Assembly (NCBI RefSeq): GCF_042453785.1
Contig: NC_091664.1
Coordinates: forward strand, 29,932,501 to 29,996,500
Source: Malus domestica
Taxonomy: Eukaryota > Streptophyta > Magnoliopsida > Rosales > Rosaceae
DNA: 64,000 nucleotides
Direction: 5' to 3'
The notes below the pieces were generated by a model. That model saw only the letters and a list, made by a program, of their open reading frames with translations. It searched no databases and was not told where the DNA came from. A program made the translations under genes and the position numbers. Every line of letters begins with the position of its first letter. Position 1 is the stretch's first letter. Below are positions 10,831 to 22,139 of this stretch, in pieces.

Positions 10831-11858
10831 GGCAAAATAGTCAAAATGGTCCATGAGATTTGCATAACTTATCACTTTAGTCCCTAACATTTCAAATCGA
10901 TAAAAGTAGTCCCTGAGATTTTCCACCATCCATCATTTGGTCATTTCGTCAAAAACTCCGTTAAGTGTCTCGAAGCTCTTGGTCGGAAGTTTGGGCAATT
11001 TTCAAAGCTTCGTAACTCAATCGTTTCTTAACCAAATTCAACCCATAATATATCAAAATGAAGATAGGAAAGTGTAGAATAAGATTATTTCTATTTGGAA
11101 GCCCAATGGCTGCCAGAGATAGCCGAAAAATAGCCTCAAAGTTAATTGGTCCAAGGGAAAACTGGAAAACTCGCTGGAAACTGGGTAAACTTTAAACGTT
11201 CATAACTTCTTCAATCCCCAACAAAATCAAGTGACTCAAAATAAAAAATCATACTTCTCGATGAGAAAAAGAGAATGGTACCTTTGTAGACGGCTAAATC
11301 ACCGTGGTTTGGCCGAAAAACGGCTCGAAAGTGGCTAACTCGACACCAAGACAGCCACTTTCGAGCCATTTTTCAGAAAAACCACGGCGATTTAGCTGTA
11401 AAAAAAAGTACCATTATCTTCGTCTCATCGAGAAGTATAATTTCGTTTTTGAATCACTTGATTTCGTTGAGTATTGAAGAAGTTATGAACGTTTAAAGTT
11501 TACCCAGTTTCCGGCGAGTTTTCCAGTTTTCCTTCGGACCAGTCAACTTTGAGGCTATTTTCTGGCTATCTTTGGCAGACATTGGGCTTCCAAATAGGTA
11601 TAATCTTATTCTACACTTTTCTATCTTCATTTTGATATATTATGGGTCGAATTTGGTTAAGAAATGATTGAGTTACGAAGCTTTGAAAATTGTCCAAACT
11701 TCTGGCCAAGAGCTCCTGGACACTTAACGGAGTTTTTAGCGGAAGGACCAAAATGATGGATGGTGAACAATCTTAGGGACCACTTTTATGGATTTGAAAT
11801 GTTAAGGACCAAAGTGATGAGTTATGCAAATCTCAGGGACCATTTTGGCTATTTAGCC
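10831..11858. mobile_element. Foldback (Mutator-like) element with ~500-bp inverted arms
   Basis: The left arm begins GGCAAAATAGTCAAAATGGTCC and the right arm ends with its near-complement (GGACCATTTTGGCTATTTAGCC). The two arms match along nearly their whole length. They meet around 11335-11352 with only a short loop (about 15 bases). Flanking 9-mers TTTCGTTTT (10822-10830) and TTTCGATTT (11859-11867) differ at one base. A 9-bp target duplication and long inverted arms are typical of Mutator-like elements. No transposase is present, so it is non-autonomous. Confidence 0.85.
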
Positions 11859-11867
11859 TTTCGATTT

Positions 11868-12899
11868 ATGGTACATTTAAATTTTCGGTACATTTGGCTT
11901 CTTTTTTTTTTTGGAAACTACATTTGGTTTCTTTGTACATTTGAAGACTACATTTGGTATTTTTTGGAAATTACATTTGGTTTCTTTATACATTTTGTTT
12001 TATGTTTTAGTTATGTTTTTTTATTAGTAGTCGTAAAATTCTGATAACTTAATAAAGTTATTTCTTTATTTGCTTTTAGCTAATGAGGGATTAGTTTAAT
12101 TAATTAATTTTAATAAAAACAATCACAAAAATTCTACACAATTAGTTACGAGACTCATATTCCACATGGCACTTTTTGAGTTTGATTTTTGGTAATCACA
12201 TGATGGTGGTCAAAGAGAGGCTGAAATGCCTTCGTGAGTCCTACTCACCCCTGAAAGAGTGGACTGTCATGACGAAGCCACCAACTCCTTTTTCTTTTCT
12301 TTTTTTTCAAAAAAAAAAGCATAAGTGAATATATATTAAATAAATACAAAAATGATGAGGTGACAATTGATCAAGGGAAATGATAAACACACACCAAAGT
12401 CCTGGTTGTTGATTCCGTTTTACTTATTCAATCTAACGACCAAAAATCAAGAGAGATGTGTGAGAAGCAGAAAGAGGTGTAGGAAAATCACCTCCCTTAA
12501 TCAAAATATCTTAATCAATCTAGAAAATGAATAGATGTTAAGTTTAAAAAAGTTGAAAAAACTATAATGAGCTCTAATTTCCTCTTCCTCAAATTTTTAT
12601 TTTTCCTCACCGATTGTAAGTTTTACTTCCAAGGTTCCTTTCCTAGGTTCATCCTCTTGTATCAATATATGGAGTTTTGGACCCTATAAAATCAAGAAGG
12701 AAATGTTCTTGTTTTAACATAAAGCATGCAATCCATTAATTCGTTAAAAGAGGAAGCCCCTAGCTAATGGTGCAATCATCCGCATGATCGTCCATATATT
12801 TCTCAAAAGATTGAAGTACATTGATCTCTAATAATACTTACTGTTGTAATACAATGAGCAATTCCGCTTCAATTTATTGCCAACACTAGCGATGGAAGA
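11868..12899. other. AT-rich intergenic DNA
   Basis: No gene is recognised. 11880-12000 has several imperfect ACATTTGGTTTCTTT repeats, which create a long low-complexity frame that I do not believe is coding. Confidence 0.6.
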
Positions 12900-15800
12900 T
12901 GAAAGCTTAGAAATCTAAAGAGAGCTCGAAAAGAGAGAAAGAAAATCTGCAACAAACTTTTCTTATTACTGTGAATGAATTACTACAAGAGTCTATCTCA
13001 CTATAAATACAAGTCAGCATAACTAACTCAACTTATACAATCTATTGACACCTGTCACAATCCTGACCACTAATATATGCTAACATTCCCCCTCAATCTT
13101 ATGTCTAAGTGGAACCAAGCATAAGATTGGAACATTGTGTTGTAAACAAAGGAGAACATAAGCCTTTAGTGAAAATGTCTGCATATTGGTCTGTTGAAGC
13201 AACAAATTGCAGAGAAATGAAACATTGTTGAACTCTTTCTCTAACAAAATGACAATCCACCTCTATGTGTTTCGCTTTAGAGTGCAAGATAGGATTAGTA
13301 GTTAAAGCCATGGGGGAAATGTTGTCACAATGTAAGAATGGAGGAGAAAAAGTGTCAATATGAAGGTCTTTCAGAAGTTGTTACAGCCAAACAATTTCGG
13401 CAGTGGTGGTTGTCATAGCCCTGTATTAAGCTTATGTCGAGGATCTGTTAACTATGTGTTGTTTCTTAGAACTCCATGAAACTGGATTGGAGCCTAGAAA
13501 TACAACAAAACCTGTAGTAGAACGCCTATCATTGGGATCACCAGCCCAATCAGCATCAGTGTATGCTTTTAAAACCAATGAACCAGGTCTAAAACAAATG
13601 CCCCAGCCTAAAGTACCTCTGAGATATCATAAAATTCTCTTGACAGCAACATAATGAGATTCCAGAGGAGAATGCATAAATTGGCACATTTGATTCACAG
13701 AATAGGCAATGTCAGGTCTTGTAAAAGTTAAGTATTGTAGGGCTCCTAAATGCTCCTGTAGTGGGTAGGAATCGAGTAACTAGGACTACCATGGTTCAAG
13801 AGTTTCTAATTAGGATGACATGGTGTGGTACAAGGTTTACATTGTAGCATATATATCTTTTGTAACAAATCTTGAACATACTTTGACTGGTGTACAAACA
13901 ATCCCTGAGACAGATAGTCAATTTGCAAGCCAAGAAAATAGTGTAAAATCCCAAAATCCTTCATGTCAAACTCTGTGGTTAACTTAGATATAACTGACTG
14001 AACACAAGTATCCCTATCTCAAGTAAGGATGATATCATCCACATAAAAAAGTAAAACAACTATGTTGTTGCCATCATGCTTAACAAACAATAAAGGATCG
14101 GCATAGGAAGATTTAAATCCCAATGAAAATAAGATAGTAGTGAACCCTTCATTCCAAGCTCTTGGAGCTTGTTTGAGACCATAAAATGACCTTTCTAATT
14201 TGCAAACACACTCTGGGTGGATCTTGTCAACAAAACCTTGTGGCTAGGACATATAGACCTCATCTTCAAGAAACCCATGTAAAAACGCATTCTTGACATC
14301 AAGTTGCTTAAGTTTCCATCCCTGAGTTGCTGTTAAAGACAATATAAGTCTCACAGTGGTTGGTTTCACCACTGGACTGACTATTTCATAATAATCCAAT
14401 CCAACCTCTTGAGAGAATCCTTTGGCCACTAATCTGGCCTTATATCTGGCAACTGACCCATCTGGATGTCTTTTAACCTTGTATATCCATTTACAACCCA
14501 CCAGATTTTTACTTGCAGGTAATGGAACAAGTTGCCATGTGCGTTGCTGCACTAATGCATCCATTTCTTCCTGCATAGCTGATTTCTACTGTGGAGATTT
14601 AGAAGCTGCAGTATAATATTATGGTTCTTTAATGGAATCAGAATGAACTGTAGTATGAAAGACATGCTTCTTCTTAGAAATCATAGATTTAGATCGGGTC
14701 TGCATTGGGTGTAAATTCTGAGAATGCAAGGGTACAAGTTGTAACTCAGTGGCTTGAGAAATAGTAGTATCTGGATGCATGTCTGTACCCCTGGAAGAAT
14801 CTGAGACTAAATTCATTGAGGAATCTGAACTCATAGAAGAATCTGAGGTTGAACTAGAGATGGCAAGAGTTGTGGAGACAACATCACCTTGATTGAGAGT
14901 AGTTGACTGAGTAACATGACTGGTAATGGGTGTGAATGCAGGCACAAAGACACTTGGTAAAGGAATTAGAACTATGGAATGATGCTCAAATGAATTTGTA
15001 TGAGACACAGAGGTTGGTATAGCTGAGGACAAAGATGAGCTAGACTTTATATGTTGTAGCTTTGCTGAACCAGGGAATTGACTTTCATCAAATAATACAT
15101 GCCGTGGCATAATTAATTTGTTATCTTTGACAGAGTAACAAATATAACCTTTGTACTGAGATGCATAACCCAAAAACATGGTCTTGGGATCAAGTTTGGT
15201 TGTTCTATAGGGTTTCAAAGAGGGAAAGCAAGCACAGCAAAAAATGCGTAACTGATCAAGTCTTGGAGTTGATTGCTACAAAGTTTCAAAAGGAGATCTC
15301 ATTAGTAATGTAGAGGTTGACATCCTATTTATGAGATAAGTGGCAATAGTACATGCATGATACCAAAACTTAGAAGGTAAGAAAGCTAGCTACAATAGAG
15401 TAATTGCAGTTTCTACAATATGCCTGTTTTTCCTCTGTGCTAACCCATTCTGCTCAGGGGTATACGGGCAAGATTTTTGATGTGTTATACCTTTCTCCCT
15501 AAGAAATGATTGACAAATGGCATCAATGTATTCCCCACCCCCATCACTCTGTAGAATCTTAATGTGAGCAGCAAAAGAATTCAGTACAAAGGAATGAAAC
15601 TGAACAAAGTGATCAAACACGATAGCTTTATTGATTATTGGAAAAATCCATGTATACCTAGTACAGTCGTCTATGAAAGAGACATAGTATCTATACCCCT
15701 CAATTGATATACAAGGTGCTAGCCCCCATACATCGGTATGTATTATTTCGAATGGAATTACAGATTTTGAAGCATGTAAAGGGAATGGAAGTTTGGTGAA

Positions 15801-16105
15801 TTTGCCTTCCAAACAAGGAATACAAGTCTGAGGTTGTGAGTTACAATGATAAGGAATTGAAGACTTACTAAGTGTTGTCTTAATTATGTGATTAGTAGGG
15901 GTGACCCATTCGACAATGCCACAATGTAGAAATCTAGAGAGAGAGCTCGAAGAGCGAGAAAGAAAATCTGCAACAAACTTTTCTTATTACTGTGAATGAA
16001 TTACTACAATAGTTTATCTCACTATAAATACATGTCAGCATAACTAACTCAACTTATACAATCTATTGACACCTGTCACAATCCTAACCACTAATATATG
16101 ATAAC
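12900..16105 (-). mobile_element. Shortened Ty1/copia retrotransposon, minus strand
   Basis: Similar ~180-bp LTRs lie at 12900-13085 and 15925-16105 (ending ...TAACA on the plus strand). A polypurine tract, read on the minus strand as ATTGAGGGGGAA, abuts the left one, so the right LTR is 5'. Inside, in minus-strand order, are GAG-pre-integrase and integrase (15390-15850; HTDVWGLAP, ILQSDGGGEY, PYTPEQNGLAQRKN), a variable linker (14619-15218), reverse transcriptase (around 14244-14576; [27 protein letters not shown]) and the RNase H end (13105-13311; KHIEVDCHFVRERVQ, DQYADIFTKGL). The gag region is lacking. It is a broken fossil; the LTRs differ at several sites, so it is not recent. Confidence 0.85.
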
Positions 16106-16196
16106 ATTTATCTCATGGTGAAGCTTATTTATTAGTATAATAATTAAGTTCACTACTAAGTTACTGAATTAATTAGGGGGTTATAGCAGGCTAAAT

Positions 16197-16900
16197 TTAG
16201 TCGTCGCAGTCGACAAAGTCGTAGTTGACGATAAGCTGGCCGGATGCGTAGCCACTGCCGTCAGTGTCAATCTGGTTAAACATACTCACATTCAGTTGGC
16301 GAAGCTACATGAGGGCAAGGAGTGGCGGCCGCCCCTCCCTTCGCCGGAAAACACGCTTAGGAGCGCTGGTTCAGCCCCTCCACTCTTGTCGGAAATGAGA
16401 ATTCCTGCTTCGGTGGGGCGGATCTATTAAACATACTCACATCCAAGTCTAGCCCTCCGTTGCTGCATTGATCAATAATTCTCACCACTGTTTGTGCTCA
16501 TGTCCCAGTGTTTGTCAGCTGCACATTTATAAATTCATAAAATAAAAAATTGGCGTTCTAGTGCTAATAAGCTAGTATTTTAAGGTAGGAGCGTTCTAGC
16601 GCTAACAAACTAATATGTACCAAGAGGCACTTTCCGCAGGCATCTTCTCCGTTAGGGTCAGCAGGTCTGCAAAATGTAGTCAATCCGTATTTGCTGCGCC
16701 ATTCATAGGATTGATCAGCATCCCATGTTGATTGTTGAGCAGAAGGCACTTACAGCCCACAAATCGTAATTGATTTGGTCAGGATTGTAGAGGTGGTATA
16801 TGGATCTCACACTAGCACTTTGTCCCCATGCACTTCTCACAAATACACAGATAATGACCGAAAGTAACAACATAAAGCATGGTGCAATCTTCCCTGCCAT
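16197..16900 (-). pseudogene. PR4: PR-4 (barwin) pseudogene A
   Basis: This is a two-exon barwin gene copy: exon 1 16621-16900 (MAGKIAPCFMLLLSVIICVF signal peptide, then [22 protein letters not shown]), exon 2 16197-16518 ending [10 protein letters not shown]. It is broken. A 7-base insertion after AFCSTIN shifts frame in exon 1, an in-frame stop follows TNTGT in exon 2, and a 135-bp foreign piece (16292-16426) interrupts exon 2. The RNase/chitin-binding-linked His of GHLIVNY is Gln here (GQLIVNY). It is transcribed away from the intact minus-strand copy at 22.1 kb in the same orientation. It is the oldest-looking member at the left edge of the cluster. Confidence 0.85.
16292..16426. mobile_element. 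135-bp insertion with 16-bp target-site duplication
   Basis: TTAAACATACTCACAT occurs perfectly at 16276-16291 and again at 16427-16442 around a GC-rich 135-bp insert. Removing the insert and one copy restores barwin exon 2 homology. A 15-16-bp duplication points to LINE-machinery (target-primed) insertion, as for a SINE or a 5'-truncated retrotranscript. No A/B box or poly(A) tail is obvious, so the source is unknown. Confidence 0.75.
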
Positions 16901-17050
16901 TTTGTGATTTGTGTGATCTTTAATTAGGTTGAAGTTAGAGGCCTAGTGTTGTAGTTACTAATCTAGCCTTTGGGAAGTTGGAATTGTTTGGCCTGCGTGA
17001 GTTAATTGGCTACCACTACCACCTTCACGACTCAGGACACAACTGAAGGA

Positions 17051-17676
17051 TGTCACATTCGGCCCAGCCCCGACCACATTCCGGGCTCAACTCCATCGTG
17101 GATCCTGTAAGCCTTATATGTATATTCTCATTTCTACCTAATATGAGACTTTTTGGGAGCTCACTGGCTTCGGGTTCTATCGAAACTCCGAAGTTAAGCG
17201 AGTTGGCGCGATAGCAATCCCAGGATGAGTGATCCATTGGGAAATTCACATGTATATTCTCATTTCTACCTAGCATGAGGCCTTTTGGGAGCTCACTGGC
17301 TTCGGGTTCTATCGGAACTCCGAAGTTAAGCGAGTTCGCGCGAGAGCAATCCCAGGATGAGTGACCTATTGGGAAGTTCTCGTGTGAGTTCCCAGAAACA
17401 AAACCGTGAGGGCATGGTCGAGGCCCAAAGAGGATAATATCGTGCTACAGTGGAGTCGAGCCCGGGATGTGGTGGGGGCTCGGGCCGGGATGTGACAATT
17501 TTGGTATTAGAACCAATCTCTGGCCGGATGTGTGCCGACGAGGATGTCGAAACCCTAAGGGGCTTGGATTGTAACATCCCACATGTGAGCTCCCAAAAGG
17601 CCTCGTGCTAGGTAGAGATGAGAATATACATATAAGACTTACAGGATCCACCCCCTAAACGATGTGGGATGTTACA
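17051..17676. mobile_element. Cassandra TRIM element, rearranged, with two 5S-like domains
   Basis: Outer ends read TGTCACATTC at 17051 and GATGTTACA at 17676. They are flanked by the 5-bp duplication AAGGA (17046-17050 and 17677-17681). Inside are the Cassandra LTR hallmarks: 5S rRNA-like segments (AACTCCGAAGTTAAGCGAGT ... CAATCCCAGGATGAGTGA) at about 17185-17245 and 17315-17390, in tandem units 132 bp apart. A primer-binding-like TTTTGGTATTAGAACC lies near 17500. The outer ends are in the opposite orientation to the central part, so the copy is a head-to-head composite. Cassandra is non-autonomous and non-coding. Broken. Confidence 0.85.
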
Positions 17677-17714
17677 AAGGATGAGTTTTTGCATCTGCTT
17701 TGGATGCAATATAT

Positions 17715-19175
17715 AGAGGTAGGGCTGGGTTCGGTTCAACACGGTTCGGTTTCGGTTTTTTTCGGTTTTTTTTTTTTTAATGATGTAAATGGAAGGAATA
17801 AATCTCCCACTTCTCATATATCAATGGAGCCTGCTCCGCCCAACATCGTCTTCCATTACCTTTTCTACATCACAAATCTCTAATCCTTTGGTTAAGACTT
17901 TTCTAGCCTCTTCCCAATTTTTTCTTCTCCAAAAGTACAAATCATACAACTATTCCATCATAAACAAAATAAGAGATGCAAAAGAATTTAATTCCCTTTT
18001 TAAGACTACACAGAGGAAGAACCATATGAAAATCCCAATGGGTCTTTGCTAAAACTTTACAACAAACCGAAAAACTTGAACTCAGCAATTTTAGGTACTA
18101 ACCTTTCACCTTCATGCATTTTCTCACTAACCAAACATATACATTTTCTCACCTCAAAATCCCGAATATATTCAAGTAATTCAACTACTTATGATCAAGC
18201 AGATCGAGTTCAAATTTTCAAAACTTAAGCAAATACAGAAACATATATTCTTCAAGTACATCGCCAGGATTCAAAATTCTAAAAATTTAAAATTTACAAA
18301 ATCATGAAATAATTCAACAAATTAAGATGCAGATCGAAACAAAAAAAAAAGCAAATAGGTTCGTCTAAATGTCATAATCGGACTCCAATATCGCATGCCC
18401 AGTGCCCACATTCAAATTCATAGTCAAGTCCACAATAGATCTAGAAAATTCCGAAACATATTCAAAGAAAAATACAAACTTTTTCACCTTAAATTACATA
18501 AATTTCAAATGGGTAACCATAAAATCGCCATGATCATAAAATTAAAAACCCATGAACTGACAAATAAATAAAACCCACAACCTTTGCTGCAGGGAAATCG
18601 CCATGATCATCGCAAGCTCTAATCCTCTTTTCGTCGAGTCTCGAAAGGGGCGAGCGAAAATCATGATTTGGAAAAAGGAATCCGTGAGGAGGACATGAGA
18701 AGACTAGAGAGAAAGTGATTTGGAGGAAGAGAGGAAGGAGAGGGAGAGGGAGAGAGAGAGGGAGAGAGAGAAACTGAGGAAGCAGCGGACGGAAAAAGTG
18801 TTTGAGATCTGAAATGAAATGGGAGTGAGACGGCTAGGGTTTGTAAAGTTAAGAAATTTTATAAAGCATTAAACATAAGAAACCTATAAATATATTACTG
18901 GTACAATTACAACAACACAAAGCCTACAGTTAAGTTGGCTAGCAGCACCTTACCCCAACCCGCAGGTCAGGGGTTCAAACCTTGACGCGGCCAACATGAT
19001 TTTTTAGTATTTATATATGATTTTTTTTTCGGTTCGGTCCGGTCCGGTTCGGTTTCCGGACCTCAAAAACCGAAACCGAACCAACCAGATTCGGTTCGGT
19101 TCGGTTTGGCAGTTTCGGTTCGGTTTTTTCCGGCCTCGGTTCGGTTTGGTTTTCGGTTTTTTTCGATTTTCGGTG
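17715..19175. repeat. Region bounded by CGGTTCGGTTT-rich blocks
   Basis: Blocks of GGTTCGG/GGTTTCGG repeats stand at 17718-17775 and 19021-19165. The interior (17785-18860) shows no convincing gene. A GA-rich run is at 18735-18778, and a tRNA-like B-box (GGGGTTCAAACC) is near 18968. The left block begins TAGGGCTGGGTTCGG, similar to the ends of non-autonomous hAT-like plant repeats that start TAGGGTGGGCACGG. Clear terminal inverted repeats are not proven. Confidence 0.4.
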
Positions 19176-19224
19176 ACAGCATACAGCAAATCCGCGCATT
19201 GTGAAATGTACAAAAGAATATACA

Positions 19225-19227
<3 letters not shown>

Positions 19228-19297
<70 letters not shown>
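19228..19297. repeat. (GA)n microsatellite, ~70 bp
   Basis: An uninterrupted GA run, directly after the CGGTT-rich block. It is likely length-polymorphic. Confidence 0.95.
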
Positions 19298-19299
<2 letters not shown>

Positions 19300-20889
19300 A
19301 GAGCAACTGAGTGAGTTGTGTACTACCAGAAAACTAGAGAAAAACAGATTATTAAAATGATGTTTTGATTAATCCCACTTGATCGATTAAAATTATTTGA
19401 TCATTTGAATTATTCACATATGTACATTATAATATTTGTAAATTGTAGGTGGTCATTTATCTATTTAAATGACAAATGAAATCTAACGTTTTTGAACTTT
19501 GACATTACCCCAACAACGATTGACATCTATTAAAGCATTCTGAATAATATCAGGCGGCTGCTCAAACTATTAAACATTCAACTTGTTTGGGATGCTTTCT
19601 TGCTATTTAAGAGCTCTCAAGTACTTGGAATTGTAGGAGAAATTTTTTATGTATACCGAAAAACCAAGTTATGCAGTGTATCATTCTACGTATTATTATA
19701 GCAATGGATGACATGATTGATTATGTTTCACTTTTAGAGTATATTAATTAAAAAAAAACAATATATGTATTATAATTTGAATAGAACACATCACCGCAAG
19801 CCAATTGAGAAGAAAGTAAAAAAATTCTCACATGCTATACGTCTTTCAAATTGTGTTATCTAGGTAATATACTTGAAAACTCCCACACGCAAGAGAGCGA
19901 GAATGTGTAAAAATGTCCTCACAAAAAAAGAGGTCGCACAAAATTAATTAATGTATGAAGAAATTAATGAGCCACTTCAATTAAGCAAATAGCTTAGTCT
20001 AGAAACAGACATGAAAACACATATTCCATTTGGAATGATAAATATTTCCTCTGCAGCCATGCACCTCTCTCCACGCCATGACAATAGTTTGGCTTGACCC
20101 AAGAGCCTTTTCAAGAGAGGCATTAAATAGAGTCTGTAAAACCGTATAGTTCATATATATAGGGGCAAAAGGCTTCCAATGAATTTGAATAGAAGTTCTC
20201 AAAGTATCTTAATATATAGGGACTCGTTAGATATTTCAAAAAAAAATTTAAATATAAATCTGATATAGGCACTTAAAGGGTGACCCCATATTAATTTTAA
20301 GTGGGAATGATGTCGCTCTTTATTTTTTTTTTTCCTTGTTTTTTGAACCCATCCATGTGGGGCAGCTTCTCATTTAATTTTGGAAACTTTGACGAAAAAC
20401 TCCTGATATTGTTCACTTTAACGAAAAACCATATTTTTACACTAAAAAGTCAATTCTGGTACTATTCATTTTATCATTTATTTTGTCCTTATCGTTAAAA
20501 CTCAAAGTTTTCAAATCATTTTTATTAGTTTTCTTTTTAATTTTCTCATGTAATTTTTTTTTCACTCTTGAAAAATCAATGGGCATTTAGGGGCATCAAA
20601 AGAATAGTCGAGTTCCTAAAAGAATATTATCTGCAATGGAAAATCCTTATACTATAATGCCTTAATGTAGGGACTAAAATATTAAAAAATTATTGTTCAT
20701 TTTCTTGAAGTATTGTGACCATTGTAAAAGTAAAAAACTATCTCTAGCAGCACCGAAACCGAAACGGCACTATGTCATGTTTAGGTTGTTTGTTAAAGTC
20801 CATACATTTAGTATGGTCTCAAAACCACACTAAAATGTCATCCCTTTCCACCCTATTTGACATACTATCAAATTATCCCTTAATCCACA

Positions 20890-20892
<3 letters not shown>
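19298..20892. other. Intergenic DNA, no gene seen
   Basis: AT-rich. Short frames here lack family similarity and codon bias. A TTTGACGAAAAACTCCTGAT-type segment (20388-20520) resembles a dispersed plant repeat but has no defined ends. Confidence 0.55.

Positions 20893-20985
<93 letters not shown>
20893..20985. repeat. (CT)n microsatellite, ~93 bp
   Basis: A perfect CT run. It is the reverse complement of the (GA)n tract 1.6 kb upstream. Confidence 0.95.
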
Positions 20986-20988
<3 letters not shown>

Positions 20989-21236
20989 ATTCATATGAGA
21001 ATTCTTGCTGTGATCAAATGCAAATGAATCTCTGATCAAATAATAAGCCATATCACTCCATTAGGGTGCTTTTTCCTACTCACAAAGTCTATCATTTGTG
21101 CAATTAGCTAGCTAGGCTAAACTAGTTGATTACATCTCATAGAATTCTCATGTGGGTTGGTTAATTAATGTATTATGTGGAAAATGAGACCGTCTTATAC
21201 GTAGATAAGTGTAAATTTTAAATTGTACATTTTTTC

Positions 21237-21397
21237 TTAAAAACCGAACGAAACTGTTTGAAACCGTATCGAACCGAACCAAATGGTTTGGTTGCATTTC
21301 GGTTTTGGCTTTGAAACCGCACCGCAAAAAATTTCAGTTTTGATTGTGGTTTCACTCAAAACCACACCGAACCGAACCGTGCCCACCCTACACTTAA
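21237..21397 (-). repeat. ACCGAACC-rich element end
   Basis: On the minus strand this starts TAGGGTGGGCACGGTTCGG and carries further GGTTCGG/GGTTTGG motifs. It mirrors the block at 19021-19165. It is probably the end of a non-autonomous DNA transposon; no transposase is visible. Confidence 0.45.
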
Positions 21398-21409
21398 TTA
21401 GTTTTACCT

Positions 21410-22017
21410 GTTGGAAATTAAATATTATAATATGAAATATTGTAATATATAATTTTAATAATTGAATGAAAATAGTGTTAACCAATTTCTTAGAAAGATT
21501 ATGTTGTTTAGGTGTATTCCCTTGATAAGTGATGTATACTTTTGGATGAAAAGTTACATCTCTTTAATAAGTGGAAATTGGATTCTATATAAACCGATGA
21601 GACCATTGGTATTAAATATAGAAAATTAAAGTTAATTTTTACTCTTGAGAAATAGGGTTTCCCCACTTTGTTTCTCAAATGATTCGTGTGTCAAATTTCG
21701 AGTCGTGTCTTGAGAGTACAGAATATATAAAGTTCGCCAGAGTCCGAAGATTGAAGTGCTTTGACTTCGGATTATAGATTGTTGAATCCTGGGAGATGGA
21801 CGCCTATCGAACTACAGGCACAAAAGTAGGGACGAAATTCTATCTTTAGGACATTGCATTTATGCAAGCATCAATCTTCAAGTTTGTCAGTTTTTCTAAC
21901 TTTATCTCTAGTTGTTTATATTAATCTCATATATAATTGATGTTGTGAAATTTCTTTATGATTATTATCATTGAAGTTCTTGTGTTATTTTTCATATTTT
22001 CTAATATTGCTCCAACA
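21410..22017 (+). mobile_element. Solo LTR (copia-like), 608 bp, TSD TTACC
   Basis: It runs from TGTTGGAAATTAAA to GCTCCAACA, with complementary TGTTGGA/TCCAACA ends. A CTATATAAACC promoter-like box lies at about 21584. Flanking 5-mers TTACC at 21405-21409 and 22018-22022 are identical. No internal region exists, so this is a solo LTR left by recombination. It sits about 120 bp downstream of the intact PR-4 gene on the minus strand. Confidence 0.9.
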
Positions 22018-22139
22018 TTACCATGAGTGCTCTGCCATCCATAACCACTAACACAAGTTATTAAAGGGAGCAGTTTCCATTATTTATTAATCCCTTATGA
22101 CTATAACCATAAGATACATGAGAGTAGCTAGTGTATGGT

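Noticed and set aside
11760-12044. 94-residue frame across the foldback end
   Set aside because: It spans the transposon border into low-complexity TTTGGTTTCTTT repeats; not a gene.
17160-17390. 5S rRNA genes
   Set aside because: The 5S-like segments are diverged, partial and lie in Cassandra LTR sequence with a target duplication; not ribosomal genes.
18940-18990. tRNA gene or SINE at the GGGGTTCAAACC motif
   Set aside because: Only a B-box-like motif is present; no cloverleaf, convincing A-box, tail or target duplication found.
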